A stretch of DNA of 14,177 nucleotides from DAOTUL01 sp034437435 (GCA_964417785.1 CAYQJO010000102.1:1-14177); one strand, 5' to 3'; numbered from the stretch's first letter, positions 6,435 through 14,177 are shown. Program-made: numbers and translations. The notes: generated by a model not told the origin, from the letters alone.

Positions 6435-8501
6435 ATGGTCGATTATGGTGACGTGATGCCATCCACGCAGCCGTTCATCCAGATTGGGGATGACCGGCTG
6501 CGCTATATTTTGCGTCTGATCGCCGAGGAACTACCACTGGATGCCGGTTATATCTACGCCTGTCGCTGCGATACCCGCCACATTGACATTTCGATTCTGG
6601 AAGCGACCGGCGCGGACCATTATGTCGCACACCTGGAAGATATTGTGCGGCACAATCACCGGGAACGGCGAATCGTCGACGTTGAGTCCGGCGATGTCGG
6701 CAGTGCTATCCTGTGGCCGGTGCGCATCCACGATCAGTTGTACGGCGGGGTGGTGCTGTTCTCCCATAAAGTCTACCGGGCTGAACACCTGGACAACTTG
6801 CGCGTTCTGGTGGAGATGGTGCAAACCGTCCTGGAAAACTACCACCTGACGGAACGGCTGATCACCACCGAAGCCATTGCCCGCACTGCCAGAGCCATCG
6901 CCCGCAACCCATCGCCACAGAACATCGTCCATGTGCTGCGCGACTACCTGTTCGACGCTCATGTCTCAAGCTGCTTCGTCGGTTTGTTTGGCCCGGTCCG
7001 CCTGGATCAACCGAACGGCCCGTTCGATTATCTTGAGATCACCGGTTCATGGTCCCGCCGCCTGGGCAACCAGATCGGTATCGGTCGCCGCTTCAGCCTG
7101 GCCCCATACCAGGACCGAATGGCTGCGCTGCGGCAGGAACAGATCATGACCATTACCGACATTCAGGAGTTTGCCGAGAACCGGGCCGACTCGTTCACCC
7201 TGATGCTGCTTGAAGTCGATAATGTCCAATCCATGACCCTGCTGCCGCTGCGGAGTGAACATCGCAACCTGGGTCTCATCATCATCACCACGGATGAACC
7301 TTACGAATTCGCCCCCCACGAACTGCGCAGCTATCAGATCGTCGGCGAGTTTCTTACGCTGAGTACGATGGCCTCATTTTTACAGCAGCAGTCGGATTTT
7401 GTGCGGGAAGGCCGGGCAGCCTTGCTCGACGCGGTGACGGATGCGGTGATTATGGTCCTGCCGGACGAACTCTCAAGCGTGTTGACTGTCAACCAGCAGT
7501 TCCTCGAACTGTTTGAATTGCAAGAGGATCGGGTTTTGGGGACACCGCTGGCCGAAGTGCTGGACAAAATGCCCATTCCAGCGTCCGTCCGGCGCGAACT
7601 GCACCAGCAATGGTGCGAACCGGCAGAACAGCGCGGTGAATTTCAGATGACCAACGTCAAAGGCCTTCTCGCCGACATCCAGTGGTACAGCGGCCCGGTC
7701 TACAATTACGAGCAGATGATCGGCCACATTTATATCCTGCACGATGTCACATCAGAACGCTCAAGCGAGCGGCTGCGCACAGAACTACTCTCGCGCATCT
7801 CGCACGAACTGCGCACGCCGTTGACTTCGATTCGGGGATTCGCCGAGTTCATCCTGGAAGCGGACGATCTCTCCCAGCAGGCGCGAGAATACACCGGCAT
7901 CATCCACCAGCACGCCCTGCATCTCAACAAGCTGTTCACCGACATCATCGAAATCACACGGGCCAATACCGGCGAACTAAAACTCTACCTGACCGAAAGT
8001 CACATTGAGGATGTGATTGCCCGGACGGTCAAACGACTCCATTCCCACTATCATGAACGCAGCCAGTTGATCCGATTGGACATGGAAGACGATCTGCCCG
8101 CGATCAAAATCGACCTGGATCGGATCGAGCAGGTTCTCGTCAATCTGGTCAGCAACGCCATCAAATATTCGCCGCAGGGGACCGAGATTCGCATCACCGT
8201 GCGTGCGATCATGCAGTCCAGTGACCTGCCGGAGTCGGCCCCGCCAGACATCATTATGCCCTGCATTCTGGTGAGCGTTCTGGACGAGGGAGAGGGCCTC
8301 ACAGCAGACGAGATCGTCCGCATCTTCATGCCCTTTTACCGCACATCCTCAGCCCGTCGCCGCCAGATTGACGGTCCGGGCATGGGATTAGCGATAGCTC
8401 ACAGCATTGTGGAACTCCATCGGGGGAAAATCTGGGCAGAGGCCGCTATACACAAACACAGCGGAGGCTCCTTCCACATGACGCTGCCTCTGCCCCGTTG
8501 A
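6435..8501 (+). CDS. Soluble sensor histidine kinase (GAF-GAF-PAS-HisKA-HATPase)
   Basis: This is a 688-residue partner kinase of the preceding response regulator. No membrane segment is visible, so sensing is probably cytoplasmic. Two GAF-like sensor regions (about 15-140 and 150-315) are followed by a PAS-like region (about 325-440), the HisKA dimerisation domain and the HATPase_c domain. The phospho-histidine is H457 in SRISHELRTPLTSIRGF. The N box is QVLVNLVSNAIKYSP (N570, N574). The G1 box is DEGEG (617-621) and the G2 box GPGMGLAI (647-654). All motifs are intact, so the kinase should be active. No Shine-Dalgarno sequence precedes the ATG at 6435. An in-frame ATG at 6456 has GGTGA four nucleotides upstream and may be the true start, so coupling to the response regulator stop is possible either way. 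The ligand is unknown. The stop lies one base from the convergent cpaF stop. Confidence 0.94.
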   Translation: MVDYGDVMPSTQPFIQIGDDRLRYILRLIAEELPLDAGYIYACRCDTRHIDISILEATGADHYVAHLEDIVRHNHRERRIVDVESGDVGSAILWPVRIHDQLYGGVVLFSHKVYRAEHLDNLRVLVEMVQTVLENYHLTERLITTEAIARTARAIARNPSPQNIVHVLRDYLFDAHVSSCFVGLFGPVRLDQPNGPFDYLEITGSWSRRLGNQIGIGRRFSLAPYQDRMAALRQEQIMTITDIQEFAENRADSFTLMLLEVDNVQSMTLLPLRSEHRNLGLIIITTDEPYEFAPHELRSYQIVGEFLTLSTMASFLQQQSDFVREGRAALLDAVTDAVIMVLPDELSSVLTVNQQFLELFELQEDRVLGTPLAEVLDKMPIPASVRRELHQQWCEPAEQRGEFQMTNVKGLLADIQWYSGPVYNYEQMIGHIYILHDVTSERSSERLRTELLSRISHELRTPLTSIRGFAEFILEADDLSQQAREYTGIIHQHALHLNKLFTDIIEITRANTGELKLYLTESHIEDVIARTVKRLHSHYHERSQLIRLDMEDDLPAIKIDLDRIEQVLVNLVSNAIKYSPQGTEIRITVRAIMQSSDLPESAPPDIIMPCILVSVLDEGEGLTADEIVRIFMPFYRTSSARRRQIDGPGMGLAIAHSIVELHRGKIWAEAAIHKHSGGSFHMTLPLPR

Positions 8502-8502
8502 T

Positions 8503-10017
8503 CTAGAATTTGGTCGCCCCGGCACCAAAAATACGACCGGGCAGGTTATAACCAAACTGCTTGAATTTATCCACGAATTTGGGCCGGAAGCCGGTCGCCT
8601 GAAGTTCACCACCGCCTTCATGTGAATAGCCCGACTCACGCTGGCCTTCGGTCCGGTAGACGAAAATGTCCTGCAAGACGACATTCTCGCCCTCCATGCC
8701 CTGAAGCTCCGAGACCTGGACCACTTTACGACTGCCATCTTTCAGACGGCTCTGCTGGACGATCATATGGACCGCTCCAGCAATCTGTGACCGGATAACG
8801 AAAATCGGCAGGTCCATACCGGCCATCAAACACAGCGTTTCCAGGCGCGAAACAGCGTCACGCGGGCTGTTACTGTGGACGGTCGTCAGCGATCCGTCGT
8901 GACCGGTGTTCATGGCCTGAAGCATGTCCAGCGCCTCACCCGAACGACACTCACCAATGACCAGTCGATCCGGGCGCATACGCAGCGTACCCTTCACCAG
9001 ATCGCGGATTTCCAGTTTGCCTTCTTCCTCCGTACCGGGAATGGCCGGTGCCGTTTCTAACCGGACCACATGGCGCTGAGCCAGGTTCAACTCCGCCGAG
9101 TCCTCGACCGTGATGATACGCTCATCCGCCGGGATAAAACTACTCAGCACATTCAGCAGCGTCGTCTTACCAGAGCCAGTACCACCGGAGACCACGATGT
9201 TCAGCCGGGAGACCACGCATGCCTCAAAAAAGGTCCCTACTTCATGGCTGAATGAGCCGAAGTTAATCAGGTCCTCGACCGTCAGGCGTTTATCAGGGAA
9301 CTTACGGATGGTGATGGTTGTCCCGCAGAGCGCGGAGGGTTGGCTCACAATATGCACACGAGAGCCATCCGGGAGACGGGCATCGACCATCGGATTCGAC
9401 CGGTTGAGTTCACGGCCAATCGGACGCACGATACGTTGCGCGGTCCAGGAGACATGCTCTTCATCATCGAAGACGATTTCCGTCTCCGTCAGCTTGCCTT
9501 TGCGCTCGGCAAAGATCACGTCAGGACCGTTTACCATGATCTCGGAACACTCCCGGTCCTGAATAAGCGGTTCAATCGCCCCGAAGCCGAGCATATCGTT
9601 ATACAGCGATTGCTTCAATTCCTCATATTCGGCGGCACTCAAGCGGATGTTCATCTTTTGCAAGATCGTGCGCAACCGTTCCTCGATGACCTGCTGCCTG
9701 GATTTATCGTTGCGATTCCAGGTATCCATCTCGGTTGGTGCTGCCAACAGCTTGACCCGGAGTTGCTTGCGCAGTTTCTTCACATTAGGGGTCGTGCGGC
9801 GCTTGGGCGGCACATGATAACCCGTATCCAGCACTTCCCCTTCGTCCATCATCCCCAGGCTAGAGCCATTGGAAGCTGGTTCTGGCGGTGGGGGTTCGGC
9901 TGGCTTTTCTGGCTCTTCTTCGGTTAACAGCGCATCAATGTCGTCATCCTGTGGGACCGGCTGGCGCTCCTCCCGGACTTGCTGTTCTTTCATGCGCTTG
10001 GATAAAAACGACGACAT
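8503..10017 (-). CDS. cpaF: CpaF/TadA-type secretion or pilus ATPase
   Basis: This is a 504-residue type II/IV secretion-superfamily ATPase of the CpaF/TadA group, which powers Flp/Tad pilus assembly or related secretion from the cytoplasmic face of the membrane. A charged, proline-rich, probably disordered N-terminus (1-95) precedes an N-terminal domain (about 105-245) and the ATPase core. Visible motifs are Walker A GGTGSGKT (278-285), the Asp-box region ITVEDSAELNL (302-312), Walker B with LVIGE (352-356), and the His-box region TGHDGSLTTVHSNS (371-384). All expected catalytic residues appear intact. Tad clusters normally place tadB/tadC just downstream; here the downstream neighbour is a convergent histidine kinase, so this copy is solitary. 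Upstream on the same strand is the TIR-DUF4013 gene, 82 bp away. The ATG follows a weak GGGGTG ribosome-binding site. The hexamer acts as a motor, but its partner system is not in view. Confidence 0.93.
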   Translation of the reverse strand: MSSFLSKRMKEQQVREERQPVPQDDDIDALLTEEEPEKPAEPPPPEPASNGSSLGMMDEGEVLDTGYHVPPKRRTTPNVKKLRKQLRVKLLAAPTEMDTWNRNDKSRQQVIEERLRTILQKMNIRLSAAEYEELKQSLYNDMLGFGAIEPLIQDRECSEIMVNGPDVIFAERKGKLTETEIVFDDEEHVSWTAQRIVRPIGRELNRSNPMVDARLPDGSRVHIVSQPSALCGTTITIRKFPDKRLTVEDLINFGSFSHEVGTFFEACVVSRLNIVVSGGTGSGKTTLLNVLSSFIPADERIITVEDSAELNLAQRHVVRLETAPAIPGTEEEGKLEIRDLVKGTLRMRPDRLVIGECRSGEALDMLQAMNTGHDGSLTTVHSNSPRDAVSRLETLCLMAGMDLPIFVIRSQIAGAVHMIVQQSRLKDGSRKVVQVSELQGMEGENVVLQDIFVYRTEGQRESGYSHEGGGELQATGFRPKFVDKFKQFGYNLPGRIFGAGATKF

Positions 10018-10052
10018 ACCACACCCCTTCAGATAAAATTAATGATAAATCT

Positions 10053-10081
10053 AGTGTAAGCGCAGATTCAGGGTGAGGCAA
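10053..10081 (-). promoter_or_regulatory. Candidate promoter for cpaF
   Basis: On the minus strand, TTGCCT (10081-10076) and TACACT (10058-10053) are 17 bp apart, about 35 bp before the cpaF ATG. This suggests that cpaF can be transcribed independently of the upstream TIR gene. No convincing terminator is visible in the 82-bp gap. Confidence 0.4.
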
Positions 10082-10099
10082 CCAAAGAAACCTTAACTG

Positions 10100-11281
10100 T
10101 TACACGGTTGTTTCATCCGACTTTGCCAACTGCTGCGACAGGCGCCAGATCAGATAGTAATAGCCGACGGTGCCGGCAGCACTGATGAACAGGCCGGGGA
10201 AGAAGAAGAAATTCAGGCCGATTAACGTCAGCAGCAGGATGATGACACCGTAGATAAATACATTTATCACAAAGGCGATGTTGCGCCCAAACTGGCTGAA
10301 TGTCTCGCGCAGCAGGAAACCCAGACGCGTAAACGACGAGAACTGGTCGCTGCGCACATAATTTGCCATACCAATCGCATTGACGAGGAAAAACACATAG
10401 CTGGCGACGAGCAAAATCAACAATGAGATTTGCTGTCCGAAGAAGCTGGGTTCAGTCACGAAGTCGCGTTCAAGCTCAGAGTAGCGTGTCTCCGAGCCAA
10501 TTTCGAGCGCCAGAAACATCAGGATCAACGCCGGAACATAGATCACCATACCCTGGAACAACGAGCCGAGAAAGACAATGATCCCCCGTATGAAATCCCC
10601 GCCAAAATCATCCCAGCGCGGCAGTCCACTGCCGACCATACGCGCCGCCCGGATGCCATAACCAATGACGAAAACACCACCAACAAACGGGATAAAACTC
10701 ACCAGGGCCGCGATCCCAATCTTGTTAAACCATTCCCGGTCGGCGTTATAGGGGTAAAACAGCGCATCTACAAACAGCGGGTGATTGCTGGCGGCTGTTG
10801 ACTCGGCTTCCTCCGGTTCGTGCGGCTTGCGCTTCGGTTTGCGACCGTAAACCCGGCGCTCCGTAACACCAACCGCGACACGGTTCGCCAGGTCCGCCGC
10901 TTCCTCCCGGAAATTGGAATCACTCAGCACATACGGGACTTCATCGGCCAGCGCCGCCAGTGACTCGGGCAGTTCCTCAGCGGGCGGCATCGCTACACCA
11001 TCCAGCAGCACTGGTATAACCGGCACACTGTTTTCCAGTGCAATCTCAGCAGCCGTGCGGTTAGGGTTTCCGGGGTTCTGGACTCCCGTCAACCAATCGT
11101 GGGTAATCAGCATAACTAACCCATCTGCATCGCGCACGGTGGCCCAGAAGTCGGTGCGGTTCCCATCAATCGACCCGACTCCATAGCGGACGGTATCGGT
11201 CCCGAAGCGATCACAGAAAAACTCGTACAATTGGAGGCCCAGGTGATGGTCCTCGCGATAACTGATGATAATGTCTGACAT
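10100..11281 (-). CDS. TIR domain protein fused to DUF4013 membrane domain
   Basis: This is a 393-residue protein with an N-terminal bacterial TIR domain (about 2-138) joined by a charged, basic linker (140-165) to a DUF4013-type multi-spanning membrane domain (about 185-385). The TIR part opens with SDIIISYRED, has a GSIDGNRTDFW loop, and ends with VIPVLLDGVAMP. E79 in RTAAEIALE is the candidate NADase glutamate by position. The membrane part shows the DUF4013 signature GYGIRAARMVGSGLPRWDDFG and about five or six hydrophobic segments (near 188-210, 234-261, 285-308 and 335-378). TIR domains act as NAD hydrolases or as adaptors, and DUF4013 has no known function. Two ATGs are possible: GGGG (11291-11288) abuts the one at 11287 but lies 6 nt before that at 11281, which is preferred. 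The fusion suggests a membrane-anchored signalling or defence protein; this is inference. Confidence 0.88.
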   Translation of the reverse strand: MSDIIISYREDHHLGLQLYEFFCDRFGTDTVRYGVGSIDGNRTDFWATVRDADGLVMLITHDWLTGVQNPGNPNRTAAEIALENSVPVIPVLLDGVAMPPAEELPESLAALADEVPYVLSDSNFREEAADLANRVAVGVTERRVYGRKPKRKPHEPEEAESTAASNHPLFVDALFYPYNADREWFNKIGIAALVSFIPFVGGVFVIGYGIRAARMVGSGLPRWDDFGGDFIRGIIVFLGSLFQGMVIYVPALILMFLALEIGSETRYSELERDFVTEPSFFGQQISLLILLVASYVFFLVNAIGMANYVRSDQFSSFTRLGFLLRETFSQFGRNIAFVINVFIYGVIILLLTLIGLNFFFFPGLFISAAGTVGYYYLIWRLSQQLAKSDETTV

Positions 11282-11309
11282 CCACATCCCCGTATAATCA
11301 ACTGGCTCA

Positions 11310-11315
11310 ATTATA
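11310..11315 (-). promoter_or_regulatory. Possible -10 element for the TIR gene
   Basis: A perfect TATAAT on the minus strand lies about 28 bp before the preferred TIR start. No recognisable -35 hexamer stands at the usual distance, so confidence is low. Confidence 0.3.
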
Positions 11316-11368
11316 ACGCAAAAAGTTGTACTTCCGGGTAGAATTGGGACTCAGTTCATATATTGTTC

Positions 11369-11374
11369 AGGGAG
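11369..11374 (+). promoter_or_regulatory. Ribosome binding site fixing the GH13 start
   Basis: AGGGAG is followed, 8 nt later, by the ATG at 11383. The encoded MWWKQGVIYQIYPRSF is the usual N-terminus of GH13 alpha-glucosidases. The open frame extends back to a TTG at 11326, but those extra 19 residues have no family counterpart. Confidence 0.75.
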
Positions 11375-11382
11375 TCTCCCCG

Positions 11383-12987
11383 ATGTGGTGGAAACAGGGC
11401 GTCATTTACCAGATTTACCCGCGCAGTTTTCAGGATGGCAACGGCGACGGCATCGGTGATCTGACGGGCATTCGGAAACGGTTGGATTATTTGCAGTGGC
11501 TGGGGATTGATGCCATCTGGTTCTCACCGTTGTTCATATCGCCGATGGCGGATTTTGGCTACGACGTGGCCGACTACTGCGACATTCATCCCGATTACGG
11601 CACACTGGAACAGTTCGATCAACTGCTGGGAGAAGCTCACGACCGCGACATCCGTGTGCTGCTGGACCTCGTACCCAACCATACATCGGACCAGCATCCC
11701 TGGTTCATCGAGTCTCGCAAGAGTCGGGATAACCCCTACCGCGACTGGTACATCTGGCGCGATCCGAAGCCGGACGGCAGTCCGCCCAACAACTGGCTGG
11801 CGTACTTTGGCGGTCCGGCCTGGACCTTTGATGAGACCACCAGCCAGTATTATATGCACAACTTCGCCCCGCAGCAGCCAGAACTCAACTGGCGCAATCC
11901 GGAGGTCAAAGACGCCATGCTGGATGTGATTCGCTTCTGGTTGGAACGCGGCGTAGATGGCTTCCGTATGGATGTAATCGACCGCATTATCAAGGACGAA
12001 CAACTGCGCGATAACCCATCCAATCCGAACTGGAAGCCGGGTGACGATCTGACCTGGTCGCTCCTTCGCCTGCACAGTGAGATGCAGCCGGAAGTCCACA
12101 ACTATCTGCGTGAAATCCGCGCTGTTTTTGACATCTATCGCGATACCGTCTCGGTGGGTGAAGTCCACCCACGTTCACTGGACATGCTGATCAGCTACTA
12201 CGGTGCTGAGCGGGCCGATGGCACTGGCGACGAAATGCACCTGCCTTTCAACTTCGCCCTGATCGCACTGCCCTGGGACGCGGCGGCGATCAAGCAATAT
12301 GTGGACGACTACGAAGCGGCGCTGCCGGCCTACGCATGGCCCAATTACGTGCTGGGCAACCACGACGTTGAGCGCATCGCCAGCCGCGTCGGACCGGCAC
12401 AGGCGCGTGTGGCGGCCATGCTGCTGCTGACCCTGCGCGGCACACCGACCTTGTATCAGGGCGACGAACTGGGCATGGTGAATGTCCCGGTGCCAGAAGA
12501 CCGCATACAGGACCCGCAGGGCAAAAACACCACCAAATTCAACCGTGATGAATGCCGCACCCCTATGCCCTGGGATGACTCTGCCAACGGTGGCTTCTCC
12601 CCGGCGGGCGTGGACCCCTGGCTGCCAGCCGCTCCCAATTACGCCACCATCGCCGTCGCCGCACAGCAGGACGATCCCGCGTCGTTTCTGACACTGAACC
12701 GGCGATTGCTGGACCTGCGCCGAATAGCACCCGCTCTCAACCAGGGTGCTTATCTCCCGGTTGAAGGTGCGCCGGACGGCTGTTTTGTCTACCAGCGCGA
12801 AGCCGGCGGCCAGCGTTATCTCGTCGCGCTGAATCTGACCGGCGAAACGCAGCGCGTCCAACTGGACCAAAACGGCGGCGGTCGCGTCGTCCTCTCGACA
12901 ATCGGCCAGCACGAGGACGCCCATATCCAATTGTCCGACTTCGCCCTGCGTCCGGATGAGGGCATGATTGCCGAACTCAGGCTATAA
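11383..12987 (+). CDS. GH13 alpha-glucosidase, probably oligo-1,6-type
   Basis: This is a 534-residue cytoplasmic glycoside hydrolase of family GH13, in the oligosaccharide alpha-glucosidase group, releasing glucose from short alpha-glucans. The (beta/alpha)8 barrel starts at residue 1 and carries all four conserved regions: DLVPNH (95-100), GFRMDVID (193-200) with nucleophile D197, VGEVH (258-262) with acid/base E260, and LGNHD (324-328) with transition-state stabiliser D328. DGNGDGIGD (18-26) is the usual N-terminal metal-binding loop. A C-terminal beta domain (about 455-534) completes the normal length. The residue after the nucleophile is V198. In GH13 glucosidases, Val there is associated with alpha-1,6 and Ala or Thr with alpha-1,4 specificity, so an oligo-1,6-glucosidase activity is favoured but not proved. 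The gene overlaps the next by one base (TAATG). No clear sigma70 promoter is visible between it and the divergent TIR gene. Confidence 0.93.
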   Translation: MWWKQGVIYQIYPRSFQDGNGDGIGDLTGIRKRLDYLQWLGIDAIWFSPLFISPMADFGYDVADYCDIHPDYGTLEQFDQLLGEAHDRDIRVLLDLVPNHTSDQHPWFIESRKSRDNPYRDWYIWRDPKPDGSPPNNWLAYFGGPAWTFDETTSQYYMHNFAPQQPELNWRNPEVKDAMLDVIRFWLERGVDGFRMDVIDRIIKDEQLRDNPSNPNWKPGDDLTWSLLRLHSEMQPEVHNYLREIRAVFDIYRDTVSVGEVHPRSLDMLISYYGAERADGTGDEMHLPFNFALIALPWDAAAIKQYVDDYEAALPAYAWPNYVLGNHDVERIASRVGPAQARVAAMLLLTLRGTPTLYQGDELGMVNVPVPEDRIQDPQGKNTTKFNRDECRTPMPWDDSANGGFSPAGVDPWLPAAPNYATIAVAAQQDDPASFLTLNRRLLDLRRIAPALNQGAYLPVEGAPDGCFVYQREAGGQRYLVALNLTGETQRVQLDQNGGGRVVLSTIGQHEDAHIQLSDFALRPDEGMIAELRL

Positions 12988-13922
12988 TGGAGGCATGGAA
13001 GGAACGAGAAAGCCTCAAAATCATGACTCACCGAATCCGTCGCTCACTACTCATCATGCCGGGCGATGACCGGCACAAAATCGAAAAAGGGGCCGCACTC
13101 AACGTCGATTCAATCATCATGGACCTGGAGGACGGTGTGGCCCTGAACCAGAAGCAAATCGCCCGTGAAACCGTCGCCGAAGCCCTGCGGGATGTACCGT
13201 TTGGACAGACCGAACGCCTGGTGCGCATCAACCCGGTCAATGAAAACCTGCCTCTCTGGCGCGAAGACATCGAAGCTACCATCGAAAGCAACCCTGATGG
13301 TTATGTGATTCCAAAGGTTGAACACCCATCGCAGATTCGGATGATCGAAGATCAGATCACCCGTGCCGAGCGGACCTACGGCTGGGTCGATGGCCGGATT
13401 CGCCTGCTCGCCATCGTGGAGACAGCCAGAGGGATCGTCAATCTGCGCAAGATCACGCGCAAGAGCCGCCGCCTGACGGCGCTGGTTTTCGGTGCGGAAG
13501 ACCTGGCGAGCGACATCGGCGCGGTGCGCACGCCCGATGGATGGGAGGTGTTCTACGCCCGGAGTGCGCTGGTCCTGCACGCTCGCGCCGCTGGACTGCA
13601 AGCCATCGATACACCCTTCGTAGACCTGGCAGCGGAAGATAGCAACCTGATTGCAGACGCCGAACAGGCACACTACATGGGATATACCGGCAAACTCGCC
13701 GTTCATCCCAGGCAGGTTGAACCGATCCATAAGGTGTTTACCCCATCCGAAGAACGTATCCAGCGAGCCAAAATCCTCATCGGGGCTTTTGCCGCCCATC
13801 AAGCTGAAGGGCAGGGCGTGTTCGTATTGGATGGTCGGATGGTAGATATGCCGATGGTCAAAGCAGCCGAGGCGGTCCTGGAAATGGCCCGGTCCGCCGG
13901 TATCGATGTCGATTCATTGTAG
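12987..13922 (+). CDS. HpcH/HpaI aldolase family, CitE-like lyase
   Basis: This is a 311-residue protein of the HpcH/HpaI aldolase/citrate lyase beta-subunit family. These are TIM-barrel, Mg-dependent C-C lyases or thioesterases acting on acyl-CoA substrates such as citryl-, malyl- or citramalyl-CoA. Family motifs are RRSLLIMPG (18-26), MDLEDGV (45-51), VRIN (79-82), YVIPKVE (106-112), IVETARG (143-149), FGAEDLASDIG (168-178) and AVHPRQV (238-244). E145 and D172 are the likely Mg ligands, and R80 a substrate contact. No citDFG partners are present, so it is a stand-alone CitE-like enzyme of unknown substrate rather than citrate lyase. The ATG at 12987 overlaps the GH13 stop; a second in-frame ATG at 13023 would begin MTHRIRRSLL, closer to the family's usual start, but neither has a strong ribosome-binding site. 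The kinase gene starts 12 nt downstream. Confidence 0.9.
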   Translation: MEAWKERESLKIMTHRIRRSLLIMPGDDRHKIEKGAALNVDSIIMDLEDGVALNQKQIARETVAEALRDVPFGQTERLVRINPVNENLPLWREDIEATIESNPDGYVIPKVEHPSQIRMIEDQITRAERTYGWVDGRIRLLAIVETARGIVNLRKITRKSRRLTALVFGAEDLASDIGAVRTPDGWEVFYARSALVLHARAAGLQAIDTPFVDLAAEDSNLIADAEQAHYMGYTGKLAVHPRQVEPIHKVFTPSEERIQRAKILIGAFAAHQAEGQGVFVLDGRMVDMPMVKAAEAVLEMARSAGIDVDSL

Positions 13923-13934
13923 AAAATACATACT

Positions 13935-14177
13935 ATGCTGATTGGCAGCCGGTATCAACGCACAGAACTGTTGGGACAGGGCGGCATGGCGACGGTCTAC
14001 AAAGGGCTGGATACCATCACCGGTAAGCCGGTCGCCCTGAAACTGCTCAAATCGGAATTTGTGGCGCTGGAACCCGAAATCGTGGGCCGTTTCGAGCGCG
14101 AGGGCGAAGCGCTGCGCGTTCTCAACCATCCCAACATCGTCAAAGTACTGGCGAGCATAGTGGAAGGCGACGACCAC
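13935..14177 (+). CDS. Serine/threonine protein kinase, N-terminal fragment
   Basis: This is the first 81 codons of a bacterial Hanks-type Ser/Thr kinase (PknB-like), running off the right edge. The kinase domain begins almost at residue 1. The glycine-rich loop is LLGQGGMATVYKG (12-24), the ATP-anchoring lysine is K36 in VALKLLK, and the helix-C glutamate is probably E56 in FEREGEAL, followed by LNHPNIVKV (63-71). All three N-lobe hallmarks are intact. The catalytic loop and any membrane or sensor region lie outside the window. The ATG is 12 nt after the CitE-like stop, with no obvious Shine-Dalgarno sequence, so it probably belongs to the same transcript. Its target is unknown. Confidence 0.92.
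   Translation, partial: MLIGSRYQRTELLGQGGMATVYKGLDTITGKPVALKLLKSEFVALEPEIVGRFEREGEALRVLNHPNIVKVLASIVEGDDH

Noticed and set aside
10091..10109. Inverted bases around the TIR gene stop as a terminator
   Set aside because: The stem is only about six pairs with a G-T pair and has no T-run, so it is not convincing.
11293..11298. Plus-strand TATAAT as promoter for the GH13 gene
   Set aside because: No suitable -35 sequence lies upstream, and the upstream bases are the start of the divergent TIR gene.
11370..11380. Small GGGA/TCCC hairpin that could hide the GH13 ribosome-binding site
   Set aside because: A 4-bp stem with a 3-nt loop is too weak to claim as a regulatory structure.
11326..11382. 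TTG start giving a 19-residue longer GH13 protein
   Set aside because: No ribosome-binding site precedes it, while the ATG at 11383 has AGGGAG at good spacing and matches the family N-terminus.
12983..12988. Perfect TATAAT at the GH13/CitE junction as an internal promoter
   Set aside because: No -35-like hexamer stands at 16-18 bp; the match overlaps a stop codon and could be chance.
12175..13802. Minus-strand open frames of 251 and 230 codons opposite the GH13 and CitE-like genes
   Set aside because: Both true genes have intact family motifs on the plus strand; the antisense products lack recognisable domains.
1..14177. CRISPR array, tRNA/rRNA genes, prophage or transposase genes
   Set aside because: I saw no regularly spaced repeats, no tRNA-like fold and no integrase, transposase or phage protein motifs on either strand.

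Overview
The window reads as chromosomal DNA of a bacterium, most likely a Chloroflexota (Anaerolineae-like) lineage. That placement is an inference from the gene content: a TIR-DUF4013 fusion, a lone CpaF ATPase, a large divergent PBP1-type protein, a GAF/PAS histidine kinase and a CitE-like protein beside a Ser/Thr kinase. The sequence is moderately GC-rich, densely coding and free of recognisable phage, transposase, CRISPR or RNA genes. No window-level evidence fixes the species.

Layout. The left edge (1-351) holds the end of leuS, closed by a strong hairpin. A gene for an unassigned TIM-barrel, glycosidase-like protein follows (426-1715). It converges on a leftward two-gene unit: a 990-residue PBP1-like protein (5569-2597), then an MntR-like DtxR-family regulator (2594-1929) whose start lies 2 nt after the PBP stop. 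The convergent gap (1716-1928) contains a 136-bp inverted-repeat structure.

Rightward from a compact divergent promoter region (5570-5706) run an OmpR-type response regulator and a soluble GAF-GAF-PAS histidine kinase, a two-component pair separated by 2 nt. The kinase stop lies one base from the stop of a leftward cpaF gene. Upstream of cpaF, on the same strand, is a gene for a TIR domain joined to a multi-spanning DUF4013 membrane domain.

Divergent from the TIR gene is a rightward cluster. It holds a GH13 alpha-glucosidase, an HpcH/HpaI (CitE-like) lyase overlapping the GH13 stop by one base, and the start of a Ser/Thr protein kinase cut by the window edge.

Most notable points. The PBP1-like protein keeps the two catalytic glutamates of its glycosyltransferase domain but has lost all three active-site motifs of the transpeptidase domain, so it is probably not a functional penicillin target. 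It is translationally coupled to a regulator with manganese-type metal ligands. The other items worth follow-up are the TIR-DUF4013 protein next to a solitary CpaF, the 136-bp inverted repeat, and overlapping divergent promoters with a 10-bp-phased tandem repeat ahead of the response regulator.
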